This document shows positions 1-11,700 of a stretch of 64,000 nt of DNA, one piece after another. Each line of letters begins with the position of its first letter. Position 1 is the first letter of the stretch. This DNA comes from Typhlomys cinereus (taxonomy: Eukaryota; Chordata; Mammalia; Rodentia; Platacanthomyidae). The stretch covers positions 62,001-126,000 of the forward strand of contig JALPQD010000137.1 in the NCBI GenBank assembly GCA_023101885.1, given 5' to 3'. A program made the position numbers and the translations under genes. The notes below the pieces were generated by a model. That model made no database searches, was not told the origin of the DNA, and saw nothing but the letters and a program-made list of their open reading frames with translations.

Positions 1-740
1 AGACTGATAAGTCAGAGAATTTTGTTTTGTTTTGTTTTTGAATCCTTACTTGATCACTAGGTTAAATAAAATCTAATGTTGAGGTGAATTTGCTTCTAAG
101 ACCCACGGATAGCTGTTCATTCTTGAGTAGTAGACAGGCATTGAACCTGTGTCTTTACTGGCAAATAGTGGTGTAGTTGTGGTGTTGTCATCTGGTCTAA
201 GATCCACAGCAACTTCAGCTGACAAACTGTTGAGAGAATGTTGAGAAGAATGTGGGGGGGGGGTGACTTTTTTTTTCTATTATATTAATAGTGAAATCTC
301 ATCATTTGGTCGTTGATTTAAGAAGCCAAGATGAAATCCTAATGGAGATAAGCTGAAATATTCGACACCCCCCTCAATTTGCAGGATTCTAGTCTAGCAT
401 ATGCTTGGCCCTCTCTGCAGCCAGTAACTGAGTCCTGGCAGGGTGTGTCGACTTCCAGCAGCTGCCTTTGAAAGCCACGTGTCCGCTAAACGCCTACATT
501 CCATCAATAAGAGAGACTAAGGAGGGAAGGAGAAAACTGACATAGTTTTTCTTCCCCAGTTAATTAAGGCAATATGGACGGAATAGCTGTGTTTACTTTG
601 ATTTCACACAACTTGGCCTTTGACGTGGAGTTACAGAGGAAAGTTCATAGCACAGCATTGATCCGTTCGTTCTTAGCGATGACCTTTCATACCTTTGTAG
701 CTCCTCCGGGTGCCTCCAAGAGTGTTCCTAGCTGGAAACC
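1..740. other. Upstream flank of Bmp6, no gene seen
   Basis: No splice-bounded or conserved coding sequence is visible; the 64-codon ORF at 574-768 has no recognisable family. The stretch is AT-rich with short homopolymers (T run near 268-276, G run near 254-261). It lies 5' of the CpG-rich Bmp6 promoter and may hold distal promoter elements, but none can be named from sequence alone. Confidence 0.6.
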
Positions 741-826
741 TACGCTCTCGTGGAGGCGACTCCTCTAGGAAGAGAGTGAAAGGAGGAGGCGGACCTATGT
801 AAATATACCACAAGGATCGCCTCTCT

Positions 827-831
827 ATTGG
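827..831 (-). promoter_or_regulatory. Inverted CCAAT box candidate
   Basis: The bases ATTGG, the reverse of CCAAT, sit in ctctATTGGctg at the upstream edge of the CpG island, about 30 bp before a GC box. This spacing suits an NF-Y/Sp1-type proximal promoter. Assignment rests on the motif only. Confidence 0.4.
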
Positions 832-856
832 CTGTCTGCCTGTCTGTTTCCGAGGA

Positions 857-865
857 GGGCGGGGC
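857..865 (+). promoter_or_regulatory. GC box (Sp1/KLF site candidate)
   Basis: The string GGGCGGGGC matches the classical Sp1 GC box. It lies just inside the island edge and downstream of the inverted CCAAT motif, which supports a proximal promoter here. The transcription start site cannot be fixed from this sequence. Confidence 0.45.
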
Positions 866-1273
866 GTGCCGGGGGCTGGAGAGCGGTACCTGAGCGACGC
901 TCTGCAGAAGGCCCACGTTGGCCGCTGCCGGGAGTGCGGCGCTCAGAGGCGGGAGACTGCAAATTCCGGAGCCGCTACTCGGCGAGCTGGTCCCCTTCCT
1001 TCCATCCCCTCTGCGAGTGGGTTCCGCCGGGCAGCCGAGCGAGCAGCGAACGGAAAGCGAGATCCTTGTCGCCTCCGCTGCGGAGGCGCGCGGAGATTTT
1101 TGAGGGGGAGCGCCGGTGCCCAGGGCGGAGGGGCGCGGAGATTCTGAGCGAGAAGGAAGTTCAGGCTCGGAGAAGACTTGGCATTTCAGGACGCCTGGTG
1201 GCCGCAGCCCGGGCCCCGCGGGCGGAGTAAACTTCACCGTTGTCCGGTGAAGCCGGGAGGGGCGTGTGCGGGG

Positions 1274-1303
1274 ATGGCGCCCCGCATCTCCTCCAGCCTC
1301 TGA
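1274..1303 (+). other. Upstream ORF 1 in probable Bmp6 leader (9 codons plus stop)
   Basis: An ATG at 1274 opens a nine-codon frame (MAPRISSSL) closed by TGA at 1301-1303, about 400 nt before the Bmp6 start. It has G at -3 and G at +4, a reasonable initiation context. It matters only if transcription begins upstream of it, which is not known. If it is transcribed it could lower translation of the main frame. Confidence 0.35.
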
Positions 1304-1360
1304 GCAGAGAGGCCCTGCTGTCGCTCCAGATCGCACGCAGCCAGCCTCCCGCGAGGAGCG

Positions 1361-1366
1361 CACGTG
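1361..1366. promoter_or_regulatory. Palindromic E-box CACGTG
   Basis: A CACGTG core embedded in CpG-rich sequence (gcgCACGTGtgcg) is a candidate site for bHLH-zip factors such as USF, MYC/MAX or TFE. It may lie in the promoter or in the 5' UTR depending on the start site. Motif evidence only. Confidence 0.3.
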
Positions 1367-1546
1367 TGCGGGCGACGGGTGACCGCGCGGTGACCCGCCC
1401 AGGGGCGCCGGCTGCGGCGCGGTCCTCCTTGGGACGCACCTGGACTGGACCGTGCGCCTCTAGAGACCCGCGGGAGTGCGGGGCTCCCGGCGATCGCGCC
1501 TCCGCCTCACCTCCCGTCTGGTCTACTGGGGGCGCCCCGGACGACC

Positions 1547-1564
1547 ATGAGAGATAAGGACTGA
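1547..1564 (+). other. Upstream ORF 2 in probable Bmp6 leader (5 codons plus stop)
   Basis: An ATG at 1547 has a strong context (A at -3, accATGa). It opens a five-codon frame (MRDKD) ending at TGA 1562-1564, 136 nt before the Bmp6 ATG. No ATG was seen between 1565 and 1700, so a scanning ribosome that uses this codon would have to reinitiate at 1701. It lies nearer the main start than uORF 1 and is more likely to be in the mRNA. Confidence 0.45.
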
Positions 1565-1700
1565 GGGCCAGGAAGGGGAAGCGAGCCCGCCGAGAGGTGG
1601 CGGGGGCTGTTCACGCCAAGGGCCACAGCGGCCGCGCTCCGGCCTCGCTCCGCCGCTCGACGCCTTGCGGGGCCCGCGGGGGCAGCCCGGCCGGGCGGCG

Positions 1701-2343
1701 ATGCCGGGGCTGGGGCGGAGGGCGCAGTGGCTGTGCTGGTGGTGGGGGCTGCTGTGCAGCTGCGGACCCCCGCCGCTGCGGCCGCCCCTGCCCGTGGCCG
1801 CGGCCGCCGCCGGGGGGCAGCTGCCCGGAGCCGGCGGGAGCCCGGTCCGAGCGGAGCAGTCGCCGCTGCAGTCCTCTTCTTCCGGCTTCCTCTACCGGCG
1901 GCTCAAGACGCACGAGAAGCGAGAGATGCAGAAGGAGATCTTGTCGGTGCTGGGGCTCCCGCACCGGCCGCGACCCCTGCACGGCTTCCAGCAGCCGCAT
2001 CCCCCGGCGATCCCGCAGCAGCAGCAGCAGCAGACGCCTCGCGAGGAGCCCCCTCCCGGGCGGCTGAAGTCCGCGCCGCTTTTCATGCTTGATCTCTACA
2101 ACGCCCTGTCCGCCGACGACGAAGAGGACGGGGCGGCCGAGGGGGATCGGCGACAGCCGGGGGTCCCCGGAGGAACCAGCTCGTCCCAACTGCGTCAGTC
2201 GTCTCCCGGCACCGCACTCCCCTTCAACCGCAAGAGCCTGCTGGCCCCGGGACCTGGCGGCGGCGGCGCGTCCCCACTGACCAGCGCGCAGGACAGCGCT
2301 TTCCTGAACGACGCGGATATGGTCATGAGCTTTGTGAATCTGG
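1701..2343 (+). CDS. Bmp6: Bone morphogenetic protein 6, exon 1 coding part (signal peptide and N-terminal prodomain)
   Basis: BMP6 is a secreted TGF-beta superfamily ligand that signals through BMP receptors and SMAD1/5/8. It acts in iron homeostasis (hepcidin induction), bone and other tissues. This exon encodes residues 1-214 plus the first base of codon 215. Residues 1-20 form a signal peptide with a Trp-rich hydrophobic core (LCWWWGLL). An Ala/Gly/Pro-rich linker follows, then the conserved prodomain helix around residues 63-95 (FLYRRLKT...[18 protein letters not shown]). Next come a six-Gln run at 106-111 encoded by pure CAG (2016-2033), the [12 protein letters not shown] segment at 126-137, an acidic patch at 139-148, and the segment ending [11 protein letters not shown] at 205-214. 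The ATG at 1701 is chosen because it starts the signal peptide and no in-frame ATG precedes it. The frame ends at a consensus donor, so the cystine-knot mature ligand lies in later exons outside the window. Confidence 0.96.
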
Positions 2344-2349
2344 GTAAGG
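2344..2349 (+). other. Bmp6: Splice donor of Bmp6 intron 1
   Basis: The bases after ...AATCTGG are GTAAGG, a strong match to the GTRAGT donor consensus. Splitting the codon after its first base (phase 1, G at 2343) agrees with the family, where the next residue after ...SFVNL is a valine. Reading through instead gives G-K-D-S-G and soon unrelated sequence, which supports splicing here. Confidence 0.92.
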
Positions 2350-2760
2350 ATTCGGGGTGGCATCACGGCCAGGGCGGATTCCTCCCTTCCAGTCTCCCGG
2401 GTCCGGGGTGGTGCGAAGCGGTGTAGGAGCGCGCGCTGGCGCTGGGCTTGCGGGGACACCTTGCGCTCCCCGCCACCTGCAGGGCAAGTGCGCCCCGCGG
2501 TTGTGGAAGGCGGCTGGTCGGCCTGGGGCGCGCGGGGACTGGGGACTCAAGGAGCACTGGTCCCGGTGGGTGTGTGCCTTGGCGGGGGCATCGGCTGCGG
2601 CCCGAGAGGGACCGTTCCCAGAGGGACGTGGTCCTTCAGCCTTCTTTCCCCTCCGAACCTTTTTTTTTTCCCCCTCTCGGCCGATTGGGGTGACAGTTTA
2701 CTCACTTTAACTTTCAAAGAATATGCCAACAGTTTAAAAACTTTGGGAACCTGATGTGAG

Positions 2761-2785
2761 TTTTTTTTTTTTTTTTTTTTTTTTT
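2761..2785. repeat. Poly(T) tract
   Basis: A run of about 25 T residues just downstream of the CpG island, not clearly tied to a recognised SINE body. It may be a remnant minus-strand retroelement tail. Confidence 0.7.
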
Positions 2786-3002
2786 AAGAGAAACCCACGA
2801 CACTGGGGAAGGAGGGTCTAGGTAGTCGAGGAGGGACTAGAAGAACCAGGAAGGCATTCCAGTCCCAGGCTGGAAGGGCTCGCGTCTGTTTGGGGCGGGA
2901 TCCGAGCGCAACTGGGGTAATCCACCCAACGCTTGAGCTCTCTTGCCCTTGGTTATTGTCCCCAAAGGCTGACCCTTTAATCATTGCTGTTCAAGCTGAC
3001 TG

Positions 3003-3164
<162 letters not shown>

Positions 3165-4945
3165 GTACCGGGTAGGGGCAGGGGTTGGGCGCTGAGCTGG
3201 TCTGAACCCGTTGCCAAGCAACAGGATGGAAATTCAAGGGCAGCTAAATTGGGCTCTGCCACAAATGTTCTGTGGCAAACCCTGACAGAGTCACGTCGCC
3301 TTCTCTCACCCCCCTTTAAGTTTTGTCATCCGTAAAAGAAGGCTTTATCGACTTAGTGCCTCGGATTCGCGCTGCCCTTCATTCTTAATCTGGCTGAATT
3401 TAACATAGACCCGGGTTGCAAGGGACCAGTCTCCTGTGGTGAGACCTGGGGCTGCAGTAGACACACCCTAAGTGGGTGCAGTCGCGCTTCCGGCCCGGGG
3501 GAGACACGTGGCTGTGCCCAGGTCCTAGAGTGGGTAGCGTTAACTTGCCAAAGCAGTCCAGAGGACTCCGAGATTGGCCAGAGACGTCCTGTCATTTTAA
3601 ATCGACGTGTACTGGAATGTTTCCCGTGTTAAAAAGACAAAACAAAACTGGGTGGTTTTCTTTGCAAGTGTACCTGTAGCTCTCAGCTCTTCCGAGTTTG
3701 AGGGTGGGCACAGAAGGAAAATGGACTGAGGATAGGAATCAAGGAGGGATCGAGTGGGTGTAGAAGCAGGAAGATTGGCAGCTGAGTGGTGCTGAAATCC
3801 TCCTGGGAAATTCATGAAACCCAATCTCACAGGGAGTGGAGGCGCAGGGCCTGCCAGTCTGTCTTCTGTCACTGCCAGGAGATCTGATTGGACAAGAATT
3901 TTCACAGTTTATTGGAATCAAGTCCAAGGTTGAGCTACCTCTAGGAAGCAGTCTAAGGAAATTGTCATGGGCCGGTCAATAAAATTTGGTATAGGAGTGG
4001 GGATGAAGGTTCACCCCACTTCTAACTTGCTCACTTCTATTTTGATAAATCCTATCTCTTATTTTCCCCCAGAATCCCTCCTTTGCTCCTAGTTTCCTAT
4101 TCTCTTAAGGGGACATGCTTTATTGCCCAAGGCAAGTAATCATAAGATAGATAAAGTAGAAGACTATAATCCTGGTTTTTTTTTTTTTTGTTGTTGTTGT
4201 TGTTTTGTTTGTTTTTGCACTGTTGTAATTCTCTTGTGTTTCTCTGTGCTTGGTAAGGTGTACGCATGATTCTGAGGTTTAACTGCCCTTAGCCTCACTT
4301 TAGGTGTACAGAGAGCGAAGCGGAACTGGGGCCGCTTTCAACCTAGTTCCAGGGATCTTAAGTTTTTCCCTGGGACTCAGGCATCTTTTACTTTTTGAAG
4401 TTTTTAGATTTTTTTTCCTAATGTGTTAGCATGAAGAACCTTTGACCCAGAAGATTCTGATGGCTGAAGGGAATCATTGTATCATTTCAGTAAGAGTTTG
4501 GAAGCAAGGTTTCGGAATGTTGCAGCAATTAGAATAACTTTTTCTCTTTTCCTTTTTGGAATCCACATATTCTGGTGGCACTCAATTTCAATTCACTTGG
4601 AACTTAGGGAGAAGGCAAAACTAAGGAGTCAGTTCCCCCCCCCTTCCAATTCCACCCCTTGATTCCAGGATTCAGGAAACCATTTCCTTGAATAGTAACA
4701 GATTTCAAGAGCGGGCCTGACACAAGTTTTTAGAGTATGGTGACATTTCTTGTGGTAGTGACCTCTAAATTCCTCTCCTTCCTTGCTTTTCTGACCTTTT
4801 GTGTTCAACAAGTGCACTTGGATTCTGAGTCACACAGTTTGAAGGTTGTCGACAGCTAATTTTGTTGAGGTGATGGTTTAGCATAGTATTTCCCTAGGGA
4901 TCTTTTATCTTTCCTCCCTCTCTTTCTCTTTCTTCTCTCCTTCTT
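3165..4945. other. Single-copy intron sequence
   Basis: No repeat family or coding sequence was recognised apart from a T-rich/GTT microsatellite at 4175-4217. Being closest to the promoter, this is a reasonable place for proximal intronic control elements, but no specific site can be supported. Confidence 0.5.
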
Positions 4946-5048
4946 TCTTTTTTGACATGGGGCTATATGCTGCATAGCAGGCTGGCCTTGAACTTGCCTC
5001 AAGCTGTCCCAAATCCTGAGATTACAGGTATATACCACCACACCTGAC
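4946..5048 (-). mobile_element. B1 SINE fragment
   Basis: The order is pyrimidine tract, gacatggggct, gcaggctggccttgaactt, then attacaggtataTaccaccacacctg. This is the reverse complement of the 7SL-derived B1 body, with its internal promoter end at the right side. It is diverged and shortened. Confidence 0.75.
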
Positions 5049-6384
5049 TTGATTTTTCACAAAGGATATTTGGAGTTCTAGAAAGTTCCAAGAGAACACA
5101 TCAGCAGTGCAGTTGCATGCCTAGAGGAAATCTGACCCAGAATTGGTGTTTCCGGGGCAGGTACTCTGTCTTAAGCAGCTCATATCCCATCACTTGGCTT
5201 TCCGTAGTTGTATTAGTGTAAATTCAGTCCTGGACTTTGTCTAAGGTAGAGGAGAAAAACCTCTCTCTAGGTAAGTGAATCCAGGCAACAAGTTTCCCCA
5301 CCTGCTTGTGAAGCAGTTATTTTATCTTAATCCATTTAGCAGTGGAAAAGGCAGATTTCACAGTGAGGCTGGAGTGTGATAAACCCTGATGACCGTGGCT
5401 CTGGGTCTAAGAAGAGGTCATTTGAAGAAAGTGATTGTTCCCCAGTGTAGATTTTCTAAGGAGGTTGGGAGAAGCCCACAAATTTCTTAATTGGTGCGAA
5501 TGTCATATCCACTAGTATATTACACGACACTTCTGTTAAAAAAACAACAGAAAGTAGTGCTACATCACTGTGTTTGAAGATACTGTATCTACTGAGCTAA
5601 GAAAGCTACACATTGGAAACATAAGAGAAAGTGTCCCAATGTTGTAAACATGCAACTTCTCTGGGAGGAATGAATAATTGCTCACGAAATACACTTGAAA
5701 TACCCTGAGCTTTGTCAGCCAACTTAAGTGTCACGACGTATGAATCAACAGGATGAATCTCTCATAGCTCAAATGCTGGTCATTTGACCGATCAGCTCAT
5801 TGTTGTTGACAGTGTAGAACCAGGCTGTCTGAAGGAGCAAGCAAGGCTGCAAAGGGCTACGTGCTGCTACCGCTGCTGGTCTGTGGAGTGAGAGGGCGAG
5901 CTGGGGAGCCTGCGTCAGAATAGGGACACACTTGTCATTTGCTATTTGTTTCCCACTGCTTAAAAGTGTCTTGGCCCCCGTCTAAGCAAGCCTGCTAATG
6001 TGGTGACCTTGGCGAAATAGCCTGAAATACTGGTCAGATCTTGGACAGAAGGCCACTTTCCTGGAGAACGTTCTTGGTCTTCTGAATGAACTGGGGCTGC
6101 CTCACCCCCTCCACCCTCGAAGTGCCCTGCCCCTTTCCTTCCTCGTGCGGATCACATGGAGCGCTCCTCTTTTCTTCTGAAATTTGCTTACTCATTTCTA
6201 TGTGTCCGCTCCCAAGACTGAAACTGATACCACACTAATCCATCACTGTTGCCTGTGTACCTAACATAATGCTGGCTACCCACACATGCTTCAAAAAGAA
6301 AATCTAACTAATAAGCATATTGCCTAAACATTACAGATTTCCAATTCACTAATCTGCAAGAAATTCTTTGGAAATTGTATTCCT
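5049..6384. other. Single-copy intron sequence
   Basis: No repeats longer than a few bases and no coding signal were seen. The stretch is AT-rich with several long repeat-free blocks. Confidence 0.5.
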
Positions 6385-6624
6385 GGGCTGGAGAGATGGC
6401 TTAGGGGTTAAGACTCTGTCTCAAAAGCAGAAGGACCTGTGTTCTGATCTCAGATCCCACATAAAAACATGAGGTGGAAATGACTGTGGCCTACTACTCT
6501 TAGGATTCTGGAAGGTGGGTTCTGCCTAGGAAGTCCTAGAGCAAAACCTAAAGGAGGTAGTACAATCTAGGATGACTCCCAAAGTCACCTTTGGGTCTTG
6601 ACAAGTGCACACAGAGCCTCTGAT

Positions 6625-6674
<50 letters not shown>
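6385..6674 (+). mobile_element. (CA)n-tailed tRNA-derived SINE, copy 1
   Basis: Starts gggctggagagatggctta with a box-A-like GGCTTAGGGGTTAA and a box-B-like element (gttctgatctc), then the family body (gtggcctac...ggaggtag...ccaggatgactcccaaagtcacc), and ends in about 43 bp of CA repeat. Same body as the copies at 14.5, 17.2, 35.3 and 63.1 kb. Confidence 0.85.
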
Positions 6675-6677
<3 letters not shown>

Positions 6678-7624
6678 TTTCTTTATAAAACCTTTGAGGA
6701 TATGTAGGACATTGATGTATTTAACAAAAATCACAAGGCTTTCTTAACAGACCTCTTTTAAAATCAGTTATTCACATGCATACTAATTTGTGATATCATT
6801 ATACATGACAAGTAGTAATAATGTCTCCTTAAATCTCTGCACTTGAGACATATTTATTTTAAGTGATAAGGGTGTTGATTTCCAGATACAAGGATTAATG
6901 AAATAAGATAAAATAAAAAAAACTCAAATCACGTTGAGAAAAGGGAATCAGTAAGTTGTTCCTACAAGAAACAAGAAACTTATTGTACTGAAAATACTGG
7001 CAATGTTCTCAACAAAATTACTCTTGGGAAACATAAATTAGAAGACAAATGGAATACTCCCTACTTGTATTTGTAACCAGAAACACTCTACTGTCTTCTC
7101 TCATAAACACAGGACCAGTACTGCTATTTCTCATTTGAACTGCCTGTGCTTATGAAGTTGTGGCTTTTTTTTTTTTTGGGTTGGCAGAAAATAAATCCAT
7201 GCCTGGTGAGCTACTCACAGCAAAAGTGATTTGCAAAAGTGTAATTCAAAGAAGCAATAGATGTTCCTATATTCCCCTAAAGAAATTTAACTGTGAAATG
7301 GAGTGGTATTTCAACAAAAAGTTGTACGAAGTGTTCTTCAACAGATCAAAGGGCAAGTAGATATCATTGTTTAGCCCGGTTGGTGTTTCCTTCGGTTTTC
7401 CTTCTAAGAAAGGGTACGAATCCTTTTTTTAAATGTGCTGAATCATGCTTAGTTCCTCTGCCTAAGGGTTTACCTCTGATTAGCTTGGAAGAGGACTTCC
7501 AGGGCTCTGAGAATCTGTGCAAGTGGAAAAACAACAAAAAAGCAATGTTCAGTGGGGCAAGTCATGATTACAGTGCATCCGGGTGTGCTCAGAATCTATC
7601 TGGTGTGTTATGTCAGATTGCATT
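6675..7624. other. Single-copy AT-rich intron sequence
   Basis: No repeat family was recognised. The 66- and 116-codon ORFs at 7160-7643 overlap each other, lack family similarity and look random. Confidence 0.5.
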
Positions 7625-7703
7625 TCCTGGTGTTAGGAATTGAATGCAAGGCCTGACATAGGCTAAGTCTACACCCTAACCACTGAGCCACACTTTCCAT
7701 CCC
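7625..7703 (-). mobile_element. ID-like SINE fragment
   Basis: The sequence ggtgttaggaattgaatgc...ctaaccactgagccacactttccatccc is the reverse of a tRNA-derived ID-type head: the box B part (ggaattgaa) is left and the box A part (cactgagcc) is right. Diverged. Confidence 0.6.
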
Positions 7704-8715
7704 AAATTTGACACAAATGTGGGTGGAGGTTGTGAATATTTGCTATTAAGGGTAGGAAAGAAAATTTGAAAGATAAGCTGAGTAAGAAAAGAAAGTGAGG
7801 AAGACCCAATTTTGTGAAGAATGAATCTCTACTAATTTTCTCATAAATCGGTCCTCCACTCGGCTTCCCATAGTACATCAGAAAAAAAAAAAATTCATCT
7901 AGGGAATGCGTATTTTGGAACTTGGTGTAAAGACACTGTGATTTCACTCATTTTTTTTTTTTATTTTGAGCCTTTTCATCTGTTTTCCCTCTCTCTCTTT
8001 TCTGAATTTCAGTTATTTCACCATTGTTAGAGCTTTTTCCGGTAGAAAACCAGACAATACTTTAGTCAGGTAGCTGTGCTTCCGATTAGAAGCTTTCAGG
8101 AATATTTGGTTTAAAGGAGTGGAAATCAATACAGGAACTTCTTCAGATACTGGTAGTCAATTCACATCACGCTGCATGTAAACAGATGTTATACATTAAC
8201 TACCCCCCCCCCCCAAAAAAGAAAAGGCTTCATTGTGGACACCCCACGTGCAGGCAATCCAGCGGCTTTCCTGGCATCGGCTGTCACTCAGGGGCTGAAT
8301 GGGGAGTGGCTGGTATCCTTTTTGGGTGTGTGCCTCTCAGAGTACTAGTACATTATTTTGTCTCTGTTTCCATCCTGACAACTAAGTTAATTCCCTTCAA
8401 ATACACTATGTCTTGTCACCATACCTCTGGCCTCCTGGCCAGCACTCATTTGTCTTCCATTTTTTGTTCTCTGGAAATTTGTGAGGCAGAAAATGAACCC
8501 CCATCTCCTGTGGTTTATGACACAGTAGAGGACAACTAAGTCAAGGAGAGAGAAGGGATCTTACTACTTTAATAAAAACTAGAGTTTCCAAATAGGCAGT
8601 TTTACTAAACTCTCAAGTTTTTGAGAATGATAGAAATTCCCAGAACTTGAGCTCTACCTGCCCATCTCTTACTAGTAGCTAACAATCAAAGTTTGGGGAT
8701 TTTTATTTTAATTCG
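7704..8715. other. Single-copy intron sequence
   Basis: Includes short C/A and T homopolymers (8203-8220) and nothing recognisable as a gene. A 21-bp string at 8599-8619 recurs exactly at 9354-9374. Confidence 0.5.
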
Positions 8716-8786
8716 TTTGTCTTTGAAAAGTGGATCTCACTATGGTGTGGAGCCTAGGCTGGCCTTAGACTCGTGATCTTTAAATT
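8716..8786 (-). mobile_element. B1 SINE fragment
   Basis: Contains ggatctcactatggtgtgga and cctaggctggccttagactc, the reverse-orientation middle of B1. The rest of the element is missing. Confidence 0.6.
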
Positions 8787-11700
8787 AGCTAATGGTATTT
8801 GGTAGAAGTTGTTCTCTGTGGTTGTTTTTTGAACGTAAATATATAGTTTCATCACCGAGTGGATTAAGCTGGAGCATGAGCGGACAAACACCTACTCAGT
8901 GGTTTTTCTGGGGAAAGATGGCTCATGACTGATAACTGATTGTGGGTTTATCGATTAACCTACTTTGGGATTACAGGTGAATTCATGTTATCTGCAGAAT
9001 TTAGAGCTTGAAAAGAGTCTCCCTATCATCTCTTCGCCTGTGTTTGCAGTTGAATTTGTTGGCTTTATTCAGCAGTACTGGCCTTGTACTGCTGCTGTAT
9101 CTCAAGGTGGAAGGGACGTTCCCAGACTTGAAAAGCCACCCTAAGGCATCCTAGGACTTTTGGCCAGCCCTGAACAGATATGACAAAGGCGTGTGATAAC
9201 GCTCTCCCAACAGAAAAGTGAGGAAGCTCTCATCTTCTGGAGTTTTCTGGACCCTTTCTCTTTGGAATTCTGCTTTTAGAAAAGAAAATGTTAGGCATAG
9301 CTAAAAATATTCTCCTGTTTGGGATGCTGGAGGACTGTTGACCTCAAAGAATTGTTTTACTAAACTCTCAAGTTGAAAACCACGTTGTTCTGAGTAGCAT
9401 TGTTCAGCTGATACACAGGGGTCATTTCTCTTCCTGCCCTTCCCAACTCCATTATTCGCCCGATGAGGTTCATAATGGAGATGGTATCTAAATTACATCA
9501 GGTCGTACGGTGATGGCTCCCCACGGTCTTGTTATGGCAAACACAGTCCCAGATGACTTCGGAGAAGACTCTCCTTCAAACATTTCTGCAGGACGAGGCT
9601 CTGACTCCCAAAGGGAGAGCCCTCTTCCTGGCTCCGAGTTCCTAGGCACACGCCCTTGATTACTGACCCTGTTAGATAGGCCGGCCTGCCCTGGGCCTGA
9701 AATATCTTTGCTTCTCAGCGCTGATTTTATGATCAGATTGTTTTCTCATCATCGGGATTTCTGTCCTGGACAATGCGGGTGGAGTGGGGGGCGGAGGGGG
9801 ACTCACAGCAAGCGGGGACAGTGCCCCTTGGGAGCCCACTCTGAGTTGACCTTTGATATCCGGCACGTTCCTGATTACTGCTGTCTCACCACTTAGCTTT
9901 TTCGGCTTGTCCAGCCCAAAACATCTGCGTTTGTTGATTGTTGTTCCTGTGTTTACAGTCTTATTGGTTTCCTGTTCATGAACATGGGCTGGGAGAAAAA
10001 TTCCGACTTGTGTCTCCACAGGGGAGGAGTCTAGCCTATCTGTCACTCCTTGGTGTGAACCTTCTGTGTGGATGAGGCCAGGGGATATTTTTATAAATGG
10101 CTTCACCTCTTCTCTGAGTTGTCGTCCCCTCCCTTCTTTTAAATCTGTGATTTACATTTAAGTCGTTTGAAGGTGGAATTTTTTTTCAACTAGAAATGAA
10201 AGACTGAACTTTTTCACTTGACTTTACTTTTTGAGATTTCATTTGTCTCTTCTCATATCAGATTGAGTTCACGACAGAAAGATGGTCCATTAAAATAAAA
10301 ATAGTATATTTTTAGAGTAGTTTTAGTGTCATAGCAAGAATGAGCAGAAAGTTCCAGAGATTTCCTACACGCTCTCTGTGCACACGTTCATCCGTGTTGT
10401 CTCATGGACATTCTATCGGAATGGTGCACTTGTTACGACCGATGGACGTACACTGCTGACACAGTGTTATAATACAGGGTTTACCACATGCTTGGGTTTG
10501 CGCTTGGTGACGTGCATTCTTGTGTTTGGACAAATGTGTAATGACAAGGGTCACTCTCAAAGCATCACGCTGTTGCTTTCCTTTTCCTGAAAATCCTCTT
10601 GTGGAAAACCCATCCAATGAAAGGGGGAACAAAATCCACCAAATCCCTGAACGCATACCAATTCAAACTATGCAAAGTTTTTGGAGAGAGAGTAATAAAA
10701 CATCCTTACCATCCTGGGTTTTCACACTAAAATTAAAAATAATTTTAATGGTCAGTGACTTTATGGGGCCATTTTTTAATATGTTTTAATTGACAACAAA
10801 TCTATCCGAAGACTTCCTTTCTCTCTTCTTCTCTTGTTTTTAAAGTCTAGGAGTTAAAATCTTTTCCCTCCACATACTTTCACTGAGGTGTCTGTCACCA
10901 TAGTACCTAGACAATCCCTCTAGCAGAGACACGAGTGATTAAATTTCTCCCTGGCTTGGGCCCTGTTTGATCCATGCTCGGCAGGATTTGAGGGAGTAAA
11001 ATAAATAAGCCTGAAGAAAGAGCAAGAATTGTTGGAATTTTATGCTTGTAAATTGTTGAAATGGGGAGGGGGGGCAGGCTATGAGATGAATTAAATATTT
11101 TTTCCTTCCTGTTTGAAAACTTATATTAAAATGCAATGTACATTTGGGATTGAGAAACTGACACCCCCCCTAAAAAAAATCTTGCTAGACCTAGAGTTGA
11201 TGTCTGGTAACTTTCATAGACCTCCTCAGGATTAACTACCCAGATTGGCATAGATTTAATTAATTGACACACCGTAAATCCTAAGGGCTTTGTCAATAAC
11301 ATATGGAGTAGGCTCTTTTGATTTTGAAGTATTTACTGGGAGCTATGCAGATTACTGGTGGATAACTGAGAGAATGCAACATCATAAACAGGGAACGTAG
11401 AAAGTCTCAGGAGTGCTATTAGAACCCCCACCAGCAGTTCATCTGAGACATGCCACAAGGTGTGGATTCGTGCATGAATGTTGTACAGGTGAGACACAGG
11501 TTTATCAGGAAGGCTTTTCCCTGTCAGTTGCGCATCATACTGGGATGCTTTCTCACTAGGTCCTAGCCATGTTGCTTCCCGGTTCCTTCCCTCGCCCACA
11601 GAGGCAACCTCTTGAGCTGGTGCTACCATGCGATGGGGAAAGCGTTCAGGCTGGTAGGACAGATGCTTAATCAAACAGAAAGAGAAACGATAGCTGAGAA

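Larger units (their letters stand above)
840..2620. promoter_or_regulatory. CpG island spanning Bmp6 promoter, 5' UTR and exon 1
   Basis: Base composition changes sharply near 840 from AT-rich to strongly GC-rich with dense CpG dinucleotides. It fades after about 2620, where T runs return. The island covers the leader, the start codon at 1701 and the splice donor at 2343/2344. That is the usual arrangement for a developmental growth-factor gene with a TATA-less CpG promoter. Island edges were judged by eye, not by a computed observed/expected ratio. Confidence 0.85.

Noticed and set aside
574..768. 64-codon ORF upstream of the island
   Set aside because: Short, no family signature, no splice or promoter context.
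796..808. TATA-like AT-rich stretch (gtaaatata) upstream of the island
   Set aside because: Weak match, outside the island, and BMP6-type CpG promoters are usually TATA-less; no start site evidence.
1611..2459. 282-codon ORF on the minus strand opposite Bmp6 exon 1, and the 207-codon minus ORF at 740-1363
   Set aside because: GC-rich CpG islands give long chance ORFs; both are Arg/Pro/Ala-rich, lack domains and shadow the true exon or promoter.
9672..10106. 144-codon minus-strand ORF
   Set aside because: No homologous domain, ordinary intronic composition, Pro-rich stretch, no splice support.
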